Below, in pieces: positions 1-9,013 of a stretch of 64,000 nt of DNA. Each line of letters opens with the position of its first letter. The stretch's first letter is position 1. Origin of the DNA: Marisediminitalea lipolytica (GTDB lineage Bacteria > Pseudomonadota > Gammaproteobacteria > Enterobacterales > Alteromonadaceae); the NCBI RefSeq assembly GCF_001758465.1, contig NZ_MJIC01000015.1:496001-560000 (forward strand). The letters run 5' to 3'. Made by a program: the position numbers and the translations under genes. The notes under the pieces are model-generated. The model made no database searches and was not told where the DNA came from. It saw only the letters and a list, made by a program, of their open reading frames with translations.

Positions 1-578
1 CACTGATTCATCCGCGCATGCAGATCGTTAAGGCGGCTTAAGTCGCGCTTAAACATTTCCACGTAGGCTAAGCACCAGTGTGGGAAGCGAATGGGCTGCG
101 CGCGCTGTAAGTGCGTGTAACCCGGGATAATCGCTTGCTGGTGGCGGCTCGCCGTATGTAACAGACTGCGTACCACAGCCGTTACATCGGTTTTTAATGA
201 TTCAATGTGGGTACGGCACCACAAACGGAAATCCGTTGCGACCTGGTCGTTACGACTACGGCCGGTGTGCAGCTTACGCCCCACATCGCCGAGTTTGTCG
301 ATCAGCGCCGCTTCTACGAAGCTGTGAATGTCTTCTTCGCCGCTGGCGTTAAAGTCGATTTCACCGGCTTCCGCCTGGGCTTTCAATTCGCTGAGCGCAG
401 CTTCTAACTGCTGCTGTTCTTCGCTGGTCAGCACGCCGGCTTTAGCCAGTGCGCGGGACCATACGATTGAGCCTTCCATATCCTGAGCGGCCATAGCCTG
501 GTCAAAGGGTAAAGAATCATTGACCTGGCGGAACATGTTACTGCTGCCGGCAGCGAACCGGCCTCCCCACAATGCCAT
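1..578 (-). CDS. argH: Argininosuccinate lyase, N-terminal part (cut by window edge)
   Basis: Last step of arginine synthesis: cleaves argininosuccinate to arginine and fumarate in the cytosol. The visible 192 codons begin MALWGGRFAAGSS, the usual ArgH N-terminus, and carry the family stretches FNASGEEDIHSFVE and VGRKLHTGRSRNDQVATD. The start at 578 follows a GGAGAG ribosome site. It lies 2 bases after argG and is the last visible gene of the argCBFGH operon. Some Alteromonadales and Vibrionales ArgH proteins carry a fused N-acetylglutamate synthase domain at the C-terminus; that end lies outside the window, so fusion cannot be judged. Confidence 0.95.
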   Translation of the reverse strand, partial: MALWGGRFAAGSSNMFRQVNDSLPFDQAMAAQDMEGSIVWSRALAKAGVLTSEEQQQLEAALSELKAQAEAGEIDFNASGEEDIHSFVEAALIDKLGDVGRKLHTGRSRNDQVATDFRLWCRTHIESLKTDVTAVVRSLLHTASRHQQAIIPGYTHLQRAQPIRFPHWCLAYVEMFKRDLSRLNDLHARMNQ

Positions 579-580
579 TA

Positions 581-1789
581 TTACTCTCCTTGCTTTTTCA
601 GTGCCGCGATACGGCTTGATAAGCTAAACAGACGGATAAAGCCTTCGGCGTGTTTCTGATCGTAAACATCGTCGGCACCAAAGGTGGCGAAGTCTTCAGA
701 GTACAGGCTGTTTGGCGACTGACGCTGGGTGACGGTCGCCGAGCCTTTGTAGAGCTTAACCACGATTTCACCAGTAACATACTTGGCAAACGAAGCTGCA
801 CCGGCAATCAGGGCATCACTCAGCGGGGTGAACCAGCGGCCGTCGTACATAACGTGAGAGAATTCCAGCGCCAGCTGCTCACGATGCTTAAACGAAGCTT
901 TGTCCAGTACCATGGTCTCCAGCGCTTTGTAAGCTTTAAGCAGTACAGTGCCCCCAGGAGTTTCGTAACAACCACGAGACTTCATGCCCACCAGGCGGTT
1001 TTCCACGATGTCGATACGACCAACGCCATGGGCCGCAGCCAGCTTGTTCAGTTCAACCAGGCCTTCGTATGGAGACACTTCTTTGCCATTAACGTGGGTC
1101 AGAGCACCTTCAAAGAATTTCAGGTTAACGCGTTCTGCCTGATCCGGGGCGTCTTCCGGATCAACGGTCATGGTCCAAACCTGTTTGCTAGGCTCACACC
1201 ATGGATCTTCCAGCTCGCCGCCTTCGTGGGAGATGTGCCATGCATTGGCATCACGGCTGTAGATCTTGGTCGCAGACGCGGTGGTTTTAATATTACGCTC
1301 GGCCAGGTAAGCCAGCAGGTCTTCACGGGAAACCATGTCCCACTCACGCCATGGGGCGATAACCGCCAGATCAGGGGCTAATGCGTTGAAGGCACCTTCA
1401 AAGCGCACCTGGTCATTACCTTTACCAGTACAACCGTGGCACAGGGCATCGGCGCCAACTTTACGGGCGATCTCAACCTGCGCTTTAGCAATAACCGGAC
1501 GTGCCATTGACGTACCTAACAGGTATTCGCCTTCGTAAACTGCACCGGTAGTAATGGTTGGGAATATGTATTCTTTAACGAATTCTTCTTTCAGGTCAAC
1601 GATGTAGCACTCGCTGGCACCGGTGGCGATGGCTTTTTCTTTTAAGCCTTCCAGCTCTTCATCGCCCTGACCAACATCGGCCGCAAACGCGACAACTTCG
1701 CAGTCATAATTTTCTTTTAACCATGGAATGATGGCTGAAGTATCTAAACCGCCTGAATAGGCAAGCACAACTTTATTGATTTTGCGCAT
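581..1789 (-). CDS. argG: Argininosuccinate synthase
   Basis: Joins citrulline and aspartate with ATP to form argininosuccinate, the penultimate arginine step. The protein is 402 residues, the normal length for the family. It starts [18 protein letters not shown], with the PP-loop ATP-binding motif AYSGGLDTS at residues 10-18, and later has the family run [19 protein letters not shown]. An in-frame ATG lies 8 codons upstream at 1813, but it would overlap argF, and an AGGACACC site precedes the 1789 ATG, so I chose 1789. It sits 13 bases after argF and 2 bases before argH, within one arg operon. Confidence 0.97.
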   Translation of the reverse strand: MRKINKVVLAYSGGLDTSAIIPWLKENYDCEVVAFAADVGQGDEELEGLKEKAIATGASECYIVDLKEEFVKEYIFPTITTGAVYEGEYLLGTSMARPVIAKAQVEIARKVGADALCHGCTGKGNDQVRFEGAFNALAPDLAVIAPWREWDMVSREDLLAYLAERNIKTTASATKIYSRDANAWHISHEGGELEDPWCEPSKQVWTMTVDPEDAPDQAERVNLKFFEGALTHVNGKEVSPYEGLVELNKLAAAHGVGRIDIVENRLVGMKSRGCYETPGGTVLLKAYKALETMVLDKASFKHREQLALEFSHVMYDGRWFTPLSDALIAGAASFAKYVTGEIVVKLYKGSATVTQRQSPNSLYSEDFATFGADDVYDQKHAEGFIRLFSLSSRIAALKKQGE

Positions 1790-1802
1790 AATGGTGTCCT
1801 GA

Positions 1803-2714
1803 CTAGGCTCCAAGTAAATGGGTTAAAATAGCGTTTTGGCCGTGCATCCGGTTTTCAGCCTGTTGCATGAGCAGCGATGCATCGCTGTCCATCAGACTGC
1901 CGGTGATTTCCAGGTCACGGTGCGCTGGCTGACAATGCAACACATGGGTTGCACCGGTCAGTTCCATTAATGCTTCGTTAACCTGATACGGCATAAATTT
2001 ATCTTTAATGGCTTCAAGTGGCGTGTCGTCGCCCATTGATAACCAGGTATCGGTGTAAATCACGTTGGCGCCTTTCGCGGCGGCTACGTCATTTGACTCA
2101 ATGATTTTCACGCCGGTTTTCTCGGCAATGGCTTTGGCCTGGGCAACAATTTCCGGCACTGCTTCGTGGCCTTTCGGCGTTACCACAACCTGATGACAAC
2201 CCAGCAGGGCGCCAACGATAAGCAGTGAATGGGTAACGTTGTTACCATCACCCACATAAGCCATGGTGAGGCCTTCACAGCTGCCAAATTTTTCGAATAA
2301 GGTAAGGTAATCAGCCAGACCCTGACACGGGTGATATTTATCGCACAGCGCGTTAATTACCGGCACCTTGGCTGCTTCGGCGAAGGTTTCCAGCGTGCTG
2401 TGTGAAAACACACGCGCCACAATGGCATCGGCCCAACAGGCCAGGTTAGCGGCAACGTCTACCGAGTCTTCACGGCCGGCCAGTTTGTTTGACTGGCTGT
2501 CCAGGTAAACCATGTGACCGCCTAAACGGTTGATGCCAATGTCAAAGCTTACGCGCGTACGCAGTGACGGCTTTTCAAATAACGCCACAATAGACTTACC
2601 CGCTAATGCTTGTGAGTAAGCCTGTGGGGCTTGTTTAATTTGTACCGCTAAGGACAGTAGCTCCTGCATTTGCTCTGGTGTCCAGTTAGCAAACGTCAAT
2701 AAATCCTGCTTCAT
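1803..2714 (-). CDS. argF: Ornithine carbamoyltransferase
   Basis: Transfers a carbamoyl group to ornithine, giving citrulline. The 303-residue protein has the carbamoyl-phosphate motif FEKPSLRTR and the HPCQ motif ([13 protein letters not shown]), and ends with [12 protein letters not shown] as in Shewanella-type ArgF. The ornithine-binding motif, normally HCLP, reads HCQP here: Gln262, codon CAG at 1929-1931 on the complement. Whether this changes substrate preference is unknown, but the arg operon context strongly supports the ArgF role. It lies one base downstream of argB and 13 bases upstream of argG. Confidence 0.93.
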   Translation of the reverse strand: MKQDLLTFANWTPEQMQELLSLAVQIKQAPQAYSQALAGKSIVALFEKPSLRTRVSFDIGINRLGGHMVYLDSQSNKLAGREDSVDVAANLACWADAIVARVFSHSTLETFAEAAKVPVINALCDKYHPCQGLADYLTLFEKFGSCEGLTMAYVGDGNNVTHSLLIVGALLGCHQVVVTPKGHEAVPEIVAQAKAIAEKTGVKIIESNDVAAAKGANVIYTDTWLSMGDDTPLEAIKDKFMPYQVNEALMELTGATHVLHCQPAHRDLEITGSLMDSDASLLMQQAENRMHGQNAILTHLLGA

Positions 2715-2715
2715 T

Positions 2716-3507
2716 TTATGCTCCAGATGTCTGGGAGGCCGGAATTACGCGTGTTCCGGTTTGATTATTTAATATTGCTGTCAGCGGCGCCGACCAGTTA
2801 GCAATGGTTACCGGCTTAGCCAGTTCTGAGGCTGCCTGCATTGCCGCTGCCACTTTAACTAACATGCCGTCTTTGATCACGCCCTTTGCAACTTCTTCAT
2901 CAATACGCGACTGGTCGAGTTCTTTTATCAGCTGTTTATCCTGATCCAGAACGCCGTCAACGTTAGACAGCAACAATAAATCACCGCCCATAAGTTCTGC
3001 GATGACCGTTGCGGCCTGATCAGCGTTGACGTTAAGTAAACGTCCGTCACTGTTACTGCCTATCGAACTGATTACCGGCAGGAAACTGGCAGAAAGTAAC
3101 TGATTTAACAAGTCCGCTTTACCAACCGAGGGGACGCCCACCGCGCCGTATTTTTCGTCGAGGACTTTACATTGGGTAATGCCACCGTCCATTAATGACA
3201 AACCTACCGGCGTAATGCCCGCACCAATTGCCAGTCCACACAGGCTTTTGTTTGCACTTCCGGCAAGCGCGCCGCATACGTAGGGCATTTGCTCATCGGG
3301 TGTGACCCGCAAACCGTCAATTTTAGTGCTGGTTAATTGCATGGCCGCTAACAGCGTTTCTACCAGAGGTCCACCGCCATGAACTAATATTACCGGACGC
3401 AGGCTCTGCAGTGCTTTGATCTCACCCAATAACTGGCCCGCAATTTGGGGATTTTCCAGTAATGCGCCACCCACTTTGATCACTACCGGCGTTTTAACCT
3501 CAGCCAT
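2716..3507 (-). CDS. argB: Acetylglutamate kinase
   Basis: Phosphorylates N-acetylglutamate, the second step of arginine synthesis. The 263-residue protein begins with the amino-acid kinase fold: [12 protein letters not shown] near residue 10, the nucleotide/substrate loop [12 protein letters not shown] around residues 40-50, and [13 protein letters not shown] in the C-terminal half. The start codon at 3507 overlaps the last 8 bases of argC, suggesting translational coupling, and argF follows after one base. Length and motifs are typical of the short, E. coli-like ArgB. Confidence 0.96.
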   Translation of the reverse strand: MAEVKTPVVIKVGGALLENPQIAGQLLGEIKALQSLRPVILVHGGGPLVETLLAAMQLTSTKIDGLRVTPDEQMPYVCGALAGSANKSLCGLAIGAGITPVGLSLMDGGITQCKVLDEKYGAVGVPSVGKADLLNQLLSASFLPVISSIGSNSDGRLLNVNADQAATVIAELMGGDLLLLSNVDGVLDQDKQLIKELDQSRIDEEVAKGVIKDGMLVKVAAAMQAASELAKPVTIANWSAPLTAILNNQTGTRVIPASQTSGA

Positions 3508-4519
3508 GAATTAAGCCCTCGGTCGCCGCTAAGCCCAGCGCTAAATTAGCGCATTGCATCGCTTGTGAGGCTGCACCTTTCATTACGTTATCGATGGCAC
3601 TGGTAATGACCGCGTAACCGGACTGTTCATCGACTTTCCAGTGCAAATCACAATAGGGCGTATGCGCAACGTCATCAATTTTAGGGAAACTTTCGCGCAA
3701 ACGCACAACAGGCTGCTCACCATACACGTCGCTATACAGTTTATCCAGTGCAGTTTGGCTGGTGCCGCTTTTAAGCTTTACCGTGACGGTAGCAAGAATA
3801 CCGCGCTTAAAATTACCCAGGTGCGGTGTAAAGATAACCGGTGTACCTAAGTGCGATTCTATTTCTGGTGTATGACGATGGCCCAGCACTCCATAGGCTT
3901 GCAGGCTCACTTCGTAAAAGCTGGTGCCCAGGCTGGCTTTGCGACCCGCACCGCTGACGCCAGAAACCGCATTAACAATGGGGCGCACGGACTCGTCCAG
4001 CACACCAGCATTAAATAAGGGTTTTAAAGCTAACAGGGAAGCGGTGGGATAACAGCCGGGTACTGCAACGATATCAGCTTGTTTGATGGCTTCACTGTTA
4101 TATTCAGCCAGGCCATAAACAGCCTGTTCCAGACAAGCTTCAGAGGTGTGCGCAAAGCCATAGTGTTTGGCAAAGACCTCGGTATCTTTTAAGCGGAATG
4201 CGCCGGACAGGTCAAATACTTTGGCTTTGCCAGCAGATAATTCAGCCATCCAGTCGTGACTGGCTTCATGGGGGGTAGCCAGAAAAACGGCGTCCATGGC
4301 ATTAGCCAGTTCAGCCAGGCGATGGGGGGCTAAGGGTTCCAGTACGTGCTGTGTCAGGTGGGCCAGATTACCGTGTAACTGAGCTATGGTTTTACCCGCA
4401 TCCTGACTGTTTTCTGATACCAGCACGTGTTGCAAGGACATTTGTGGATGTCCGCTGATTAAACTGACTAACTGCGCCCCGGTATAGCCGCTGGCGCCTA
4501 TCACTGCTACGTTAAACAT
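3500..4519 (-). CDS. argC: N-acetyl-gamma-glutamyl-phosphate reductase
   Basis: Reduces N-acetylglutamyl phosphate with NADPH to the semialdehyde. It has 339 residues, the NADP-binding motif GASGYTGA at residues 8-15 and the catalytic cysteine Cys156 in VPGCYPTAS. It is the first enzyme gene of the arg operon. The bases just before the ATG at 4519 hold no recognisable Shine-Dalgarno sequence, unlike the other genes of the operon. A strong terminator-like hairpin ends about 40 bases upstream, so expression probably depends on the leader region described separately. Confidence 0.96.
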   Translation of the reverse strand: MFNVAVIGASGYTGAQLVSLISGHPQMSLQHVLVSENSQDAGKTIAQLHGNLAHLTQHVLEPLAPHRLAELANAMDAVFLATPHEASHDWMAELSAGKAKVFDLSGAFRLKDTEVFAKHYGFAHTSEACLEQAVYGLAEYNSEAIKQADIVAVPGCYPTASLLALKPLFNAGVLDESVRPIVNAVSGVSGAGRKASLGTSFYEVSLQAYGVLGHRHTPEIESHLGTPVIFTPHLGNFKRGILATVTVKLKSGTSQTALDKLYSDVYGEQPVVRLRESFPKIDDVAHTPYCDLHWKVDEQSGYAVITSAIDNVMKGAASQAMQCANLALGLAATEGLIHG

Positions 4520-4552
4520 AATTTGATCGTTTGAATTTGTTTGGTTACAAAA

Positions 4553-4623
4553 TTAAAAAAACACTTTTTACCTTTGTGTTGGTGCTTGTGAGCAGGCCGA
4601 TAAACCACAAAGGTAAAAAGTGT
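4553..4623 (-). terminator. Intrinsic terminator/attenuator candidate ahead of argC
   Basis: Perfect 18-base inverted repeat, arms 4561-4578 and 4606-4623 (ACACTTTTTACCTTTGTG and its complement), separated by 27 bases. Read on the minus strand it is followed by a run of seven T. It therefore lies between the arg promoter region and argC and would stop transcription before argC unless bypassed. On the plus strand there is no T run, so it does not serve mgsA. Confidence 0.75.
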
Positions 4624-4639
4624 GCTACAGCAAATGCAA

Positions 4640-4762
4640 TTACTTCTTCGGCGATGATAGTTCCCATCGTCGCAAAAAACACCGCATAGTGTAGCCAGCC
4701 AGGGGAGAGCTAAACTGGTTTAAAGCAACCGCCACATGCTGCCGGTTGATTTTTTTATTCAT
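4640..4762 (-). CDS. 40-residue leader ORF upstream of argC
   Basis: Small ORF between the ArgR operator and the argC terminator hairpin, with an AGGA site about 10 bases before its ATG. The product begins MNKKINRQHVAVALNQF and ends RRWELSSPKK. It has four arginines: residues 7 and 27 (CGG) and the pair 31-32 (tandem CGA CGA, codons usually slowly read). Its stop lies 17 bases before the terminator stem. I see no known domain. It may be a leader peptide coupling arginine supply to termination, or an unrelated small protein; the first is inference from position and codons. Confidence 0.5.
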   Translation of the reverse strand: MNKKINRQHVAVALNQFSSPLAGYTMRCFLRRWELSSPKK

Positions 4763-4839
4763 GTCCAAATCCTGTCATTATTTTCCACTAAGCTGTTCTA
4801 TTTTTCAGGCACGTACAGATAGTGTAATTGTATTGAGCG

Positions 4840-4892
4840 ATAATGATACATCGAAAGAATATTTATGCAATAAATATGTATAAATATTTACG
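4840..4892 (-). promoter_or_regulatory. Tandem ArgR operator (two ARG boxes) over the arg promoter
   Basis: Two 18-base AT-rich imperfect palindromes resembling the enterobacterial ARG box lie at 4854-4871 (AAAGAATATTTATGCAAT) and 4875-4892 (TATGTATAAATATTTACG). They are separated by 3 bases, the spacing known for paired ARG boxes bound by the ArgR hexamer. On the minus strand a candidate promoter, TTGCAT - 16 bases - TATCAT, overlaps box 1 and would start transcription near 4840. Repression by ArgR with arginine is the likely control; argR itself is not in the window. Confidence 0.65.
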
Positions 4893-5004
4893 AATTGGCG
4901 GTTAATTATGCGTTTTTAATTATTTACAGTGAATGTCTTGCCGCCTGTTCCGGTATTTGCCATAGTGCGGGAAAAATCATAACAACCAATTTACAGGAAA
5001 TTTT

Positions 5005-5421
5005 ATGACGGCACGCACAGTTGCCCTGGTCGCCCATGATCACAAAAAAGCTGAATTACTGCGGTGGGTTAAGCAGCATCAGGCGATACTTGCGCCTTTT
5101 AAACTGGTGGCAACAGGCACCACTGGTAAATTACTCAGCGATGAGACCGGTCTGGAAATTCACCGGTACAAAAGCGGCCCCCTTGGAGGAGACCAGCAAA
5201 TCGGTGCTTTAATTGCTGAAAATAAACTCGATGCCTTATTTTTCTTTTGGGACCCGTTAAATCCGGCACCTCACGATCCGGATGTAAAAGCCCTGTTGCG
5301 ACTGTGCTCGGTATGGAATGTGCCGGTTGCCTGTACACCGGCCACTGCGGATCTGGTGGTAACCTCGCCGTTGTTCAACGACCCGTCGCATCATCGTTTT
5401 GTGCCTGATTACGGCAAATAA
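5005..5421 (+). CDS. mgsA: Methylglyoxal synthase
   Basis: Converts dihydroxyacetone phosphate to methylglyoxal and phosphate, a glycolytic overflow bypass. The 138-residue cytosolic protein shows the family landmarks LVAHDHKK (residues 8-15), the phosphate-binding TGTTG (37-41), catalytic Asp63 in SGPLGGDQQIGA, and FFWDPLNPAPHDPDVKAL. An ACAGGAA site precedes the ATG. It stands alone, divergent from the arg operon across a 485-base regulatory region; nothing in its own promoter was identified. Confidence 0.97.
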   Translation: MTARTVALVAHDHKKAELLRWVKQHQAILAPFKLVATGTTGKLLSDETGLEIHRYKSGPLGGDQQIGALIAENKLDALFFFWDPLNPAPHDPDVKALLRLCSVWNVPVACTPATADLVVTSPLFNDPSHHRFVPDYGK

Positions 5422-5506
5422 TACGTAACCGCCATTTAAAATACCGTAGCCTAATCCAAAAAGTGACAGTATGAGGTCAGTCTGAAATCAGAGTGACCTG
5501 AACTGT

Positions 5507-7162
5507 ATGATACAAAAATGGATTTTGTTCGTTTTAGCAGCCTGCTTTTTGAGTGCCTGTGGCGGTGGTCAGGAAGCAGCCAATAACACCACGAGTGCTA
5601 CTTCTCCTCCCGTTGCAGTAACCCCTGTGGCTGCGCCAACGCCGGCTGAGGCTTCGCGATTCCTGTTGCAAACCAGTTTTGGCCCTACGCCTGAGTCTAT
5701 CGAGGCGGTTAGCGAAGCGGGTTATTCGCAATGGATTGAGCAACAGTTTCAGTTACCGGTAGCCGAACATCTGCCTTTGCTTAACAGCACGTTTCCTGAG
5801 CCGGAAATTTATGCCCATCACTGGGTCGAAACCTGGTGGCAACAATCGGTTCGGGCAGAAGATCAGTTACGTCAGCGGGTGGCCTTCGCGCTATCGGAAA
5901 TTTTTGTTATCTCTACCCACGATACCCGTATCAGCGGCGATCCCCGGGGCGTGGCTTCCTATTACGACACCTTGCTGGCCCATAGTTTTGGCAATTTCAG
6001 AGATTTACTGGAAGCTGTCACCTTACACCCCATGATGGGTATGTATCTCAGCATGCTGGGCAATGAAAAGCCGGATGCCGACAGAAATATCCGGCCGGAT
6101 GAAAACTTTGCCCGCGAAGTTATGCAATTATTCACTATCGGACTGGTTGAGCTGAACCCCGACGGCACCGTTAAATTAGATCAAAACGGTCAGCCCATAC
6201 CCACCTACGATCAAACGATTATAAAAGGCTTTGCTCATGTGTTTACCGGCTGGAATTTTGCCGGGCGCTCGCAGTGGTGGGAAGACAACTATGATGGGGT
6301 TTCGCCTATGCAAGCCTACGCAGCATTTCACGACGAGGGGGAAAAAATGCTGCTGAATGGCGAGGTACTGCCTGCTGGCCAGGATGCCTACACCGATTTA
6401 ACCGCTGCGCTGGATAATCTGTTTTATCACGACAATGTACCGCCGTTTATTGCCAGACAGCTTATTCAGCGTTTGGTGACCAGTAATCCTTCGCCGGCTT
6501 ACGTTGCCAGAGTAGCGAGCCGTTTCGCTGACAATGGCCATGGTGTCCGAGGAGATATGCAGGCGGTTATCCGGGCGATTTTACTGGATGACAGTGCCCG
6601 GCTGTCTGACGAACAGGATACGGGTAAACTAAGAAATCCATTATTGCGACTGGCGCACCTGATGCGAGTGTTTAATTCAAGTGCTCGCGATGGTGGTATG
6701 GGCCACGAATTTATTGATTACAATATTGGTCTTAGTCCTTTGGGCGCACCGAGTGTGTTTAATTTTTACCGGCCGGATTACAGTTTGCCAGGTGAAATCC
6801 GTGTGGCAGGGCTGAGCTCACCAGAGTTTCAGATAACCAATGAGATCAGCGTTACCCGCTACATGAATCATGTGTATTCCATGGTGGAGTTTAACAGCCT
6901 GCGCGGTAGTGTCATTGTGGAGGACGACGTCGGCATTCTCGATTTTTCAGCGCTGACCGCACGAAGTGATGATCCCGATGCGCTGGTGGACTACCTCGAC
7001 CTGATGTTGCTGGCTGGCACTATGGACGAAGAGATGCGCAGCACACTGCTGGATGTTATTGCCTATTGGCAGCAAAGAAGTGAGAGTGCGCCATCCTGGG
7101 TGATGATGGCCAATTTGGTTTATTTAACCGGGGTTTCCCCTCAGTTTGCGGTGCAAAATTAA
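5507..7162 (+). CDS. DUF1800 family lipoprotein
   Basis: 551-residue protein of the DUF1800 family, whose biochemical role is unknown. It begins with a lipoprotein signal peptide, MIQKWILFVLAACFLSACGG, with lipobox LSAC and acylated Cys18, so it should be exported and membrane anchored. Family landmarks are ASRFLLQTSFGPTPESIEAV near residue 50, LRQRVAFALSEIFV near 120, and ENFAREVMQLFTIGL near 205. It is followed after 6 bases by a DUF1501 protein. The two families almost always occur as such a pair, so they probably work together outside the cytoplasm. Confidence 0.9.
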   Translation: MIQKWILFVLAACFLSACGGGQEAANNTTSATSPPVAVTPVAAPTPAEASRFLLQTSFGPTPESIEAVSEAGYSQWIEQQFQLPVAEHLPLLNSTFPEPEIYAHHWVETWWQQSVRAEDQLRQRVAFALSEIFVISTHDTRISGDPRGVASYYDTLLAHSFGNFRDLLEAVTLHPMMGMYLSMLGNEKPDADRNIRPDENFAREVMQLFTIGLVELNPDGTVKLDQNGQPIPTYDQTIIKGFAHVFTGWNFAGRSQWWEDNYDGVSPMQAYAAFHDEGEKMLLNGEVLPAGQDAYTDLTAALDNLFYHDNVPPFIARQLIQRLVTSNPSPAYVARVASRFADNGHGVRGDMQAVIRAILLDDSARLSDEQDTGKLRNPLLRLAHLMRVFNSSARDGGMGHEFIDYNIGLSPLGAPSVFNFYRPDYSLPGEIRVAGLSSPEFQITNEISVTRYMNHVYSMVEFNSLRGSVIVEDDVGILDFSALTARSDDPDALVDYLDLMLLAGTMDEEMRSTLLDVIAYWQQRSESAPSWVMMANLVYLTGVSPQFAVQN

Positions 7163-7168
7163 GGAGCG

Positions 7169-8518
7169 ATGATGCAACGACGTGAATTTATTAAGCGGAG
7201 TCTGGCGGGCCTGACCGGTGCTGGCAGTCTGTTGGCAACCAGTAGTCAGTTTAACCTGGTTAATGCTGCTACCAACACCAACAGCTTTACTGACTACAAA
7301 GCGCTGGTGTGTGTGTTTTTACTGGGTGGCAACGATTCACTCAATATGCTGATCCCAACGGATAACCCGGGCTATCAGGCTTATGCCGCTACCCGGCAAA
7401 ACCTGGCTGTTCCGCTGGAGCAGATAATTAACCTGCAAAGCGCTGCTTATGGCTCTGCTTTTGGTTTGCACCCGTCGCTGGCCCCCATGGCTGATTTATT
7501 TAATAGCGGTGCGGCGAGCTTTGTTGCGAATGTAGGTACCTTAATTGAACCGGTTGATAAAACGCGTATTCTTAACGGGCGCGCGCTGTTACCACCACAA
7601 CTGTTTTCCCATTCTGATCAGCAAAATCACTGGCAAAGCGGCATCCCACAGGATCCGGCTTTAACTGGCTGGGCCGGTCGTATGGCCGACTTGTTAGGCG
7701 ATTCTCAGGCTGCCTTATCAATGAATCTGTCGCTGGCCGGGAGTAATTTGTGGCAAACCGGTAATCAGGTACTACCTTTTGCTCTGGGTCCCCAGGGTGC
7801 TGATGCCATAGTGGGGCTTAACCCTGAGCACGACTGGCTTAATCAGAATGCCGGCTTTTTAGACCGTATTCACACCGGGGCTGATACGCTGTTTGCCCGG
7901 GAGTACCGGCAAATCGTTGATCGAACACGGCGAACCGGCGAACTGGTTAATACCTCGCTGATGCTGGCGCCTGAATTACAAACCCTATTTCCGGCTACCA
8001 GCCTGGCTCAACAGCTACAAACAGTGGCAAAAATGATTGCCGTACAGCAGCATCTTAATCAGCCCCGACAGGTGTTTTTTGTCGCTATGGGCGGCTGGGA
8101 TACTCATGATAACCAACTAATTGACCAGCCGTTACTCTTAGCTGAGCTGGCTGGTGGCTTACAGGCGTTCTATCAGGCCACGGAAGAGCTGGGACTGGCA
8201 CAGCAAGTCACGACTTTTACTGCCTCGGATTTCGGTCGCACGCTAACCAGTAATGGTGATGGCACTGATCATGGATGGGGCGGGCACCAAATAGTAGTGG
8301 GCGGCGCGGTTAATGGCGGAGATATCGTTGGTACCATGCCAGCGTTAACGCTCGACAGTAATGACGACATGGGTGATGGTCGGATAATCCCCACCCTGGC
8401 GGTGGATCAGTATGCTGCCACACTGGCAAGATGGTACGGATTAAGTGAATCGCAGTTGCATGAAATACTGCCTAATCTGCAAAATTTTGCCAGTGCTGAC
8501 CTAGGGTTTATGGCTTAA
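7169..8518 (+). CDS. DUF1501 family Tat-exported protein
   Basis: 449-residue partner of the preceding DUF1800 gene; function unknown. DUF1501 belongs to the alkaline phosphatase/sulfatase superfamily. The N-terminus MMQRREFIKRSLAGLTG carries a twin-arginine-type export motif (RREFIKR) before a hydrophobic stretch, implying folded export. Family landmarks are LVCVFLLGGNDSLNMLIPT around residue 45, VFFVAMGGWDTHDNQ around 305, and TASDFGRTLTSNGDGTDHGWGG around 350, the last likely part of the metal site. A GGAGCG site precedes the ATG. Its last 4 bases overlap the stop of the convergent TonB-C gene. Confidence 0.9.
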   Translation: MMQRREFIKRSLAGLTGAGSLLATSSQFNLVNAATNTNSFTDYKALVCVFLLGGNDSLNMLIPTDNPGYQAYAATRQNLAVPLEQIINLQSAAYGSAFGLHPSLAPMADLFNSGAASFVANVGTLIEPVDKTRILNGRALLPPQLFSHSDQQNHWQSGIPQDPALTGWAGRMADLLGDSQAALSMNLSLAGSNLWQTGNQVLPFALGPQGADAIVGLNPEHDWLNQNAGFLDRIHTGADTLFAREYRQIVDRTRRTGELVNTSLMLAPELQTLFPATSLAQQLQTVAKMIAVQQHLNQPRQVFFVAMGGWDTHDNQLIDQPLLLAELAGGLQAFYQATEELGLAQQVTTFTASDFGRTLTSNGDGTDHGWGGHQIVVGGAVNGGDIVGTMPALTLDSNDDMGDGRIIPTLAVDQYAATLARWYGLSESQLHEILPNLQNFASADLGFMA

Positions 8519-8910
8519 TCTGCCAGCGCAAATTCCAGTAAGACCATAACCCCGGGCACGGCCTGGGGTTTGCCCTGCTTGATTACTGGTTTATATTTCC
8601 ATTTCGACAGAGCCCGGCGTGCCTCGCGGTCAAAAACGCGTTCAGGACTACTATCGAGTACTGAAATATCGCTGACCGAACCGTTTTCAGTAATGGTATA
8701 AGACAGCATTACCCAGCCATTCAGGCCGTCTCTGGCTGCCTGAGGCGGATATTTAGGATCAATCCTGACAATGAGGTTGTTGTGAGCCACATCCGCATCG
8801 CCCGTTGGCATTGCAGGCGCCGCCCGCGGCGGTTGGGTAGCAGCCATGGCTGAGGTCCAGCAGAGGCATAATAACAAGGCCAGTCCTGATTTTAGCTTTG
8901 TACACTTCAT
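8515..8910 (-). CDS. Exported TonB C-terminal domain (energy transducer-like) protein
   Basis: 131-residue protein with an N-terminal signal sequence (MKCTKLKSGLALLLCLCWTS, cleavage near AMA-AT). A single TonB_C domain follows, with the hallmark IDPKYPPQAARDGLNGWVML and RALSKWKYKP. It lacks the membrane anchor and proline-rich linker of a full TonB, so it is unlikely to be an ordinary energy transducer and may bind a partner in the periplasm. The ATG at 8910 follows a strong GGAGAACAGG site; a longer upstream ORF reading (to 9012) has no support. It converges on the DUF1501 gene. Confidence 0.8.
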   Translation of the reverse strand: MKCTKLKSGLALLLCLCWTSAMAATQPPRAAPAMPTGDADVAHNNLIVRIDPKYPPQAARDGLNGWVMLSYTITENGSVSDISVLDSSPERVFDREARRALSKWKYKPVIKQGKPQAVPGVMVLLEFALAD

Positions 8911-9013
8911 CCTGTTCTCCTTGTGCGTAAATCTAAAGGAATGTTCCAATTCACATTGCCATAATGGCAGGATTAATCCAAGCTGACAGCATAAAGAAAA
9001 ATAACTACCCAAA

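Noticed and set aside
650..1381. Long plus-strand ORF (243 codons) opposite argG
   Set aside because: Lies fully inside argG on the other strand, with no ribosome site and no family likeness; a codon-usage shadow.
4553..4623. Large inverted repeat as a mobile-element end or origin
   Set aside because: No transposase, target duplication or second copy; the T run on the minus strand identifies a terminator.
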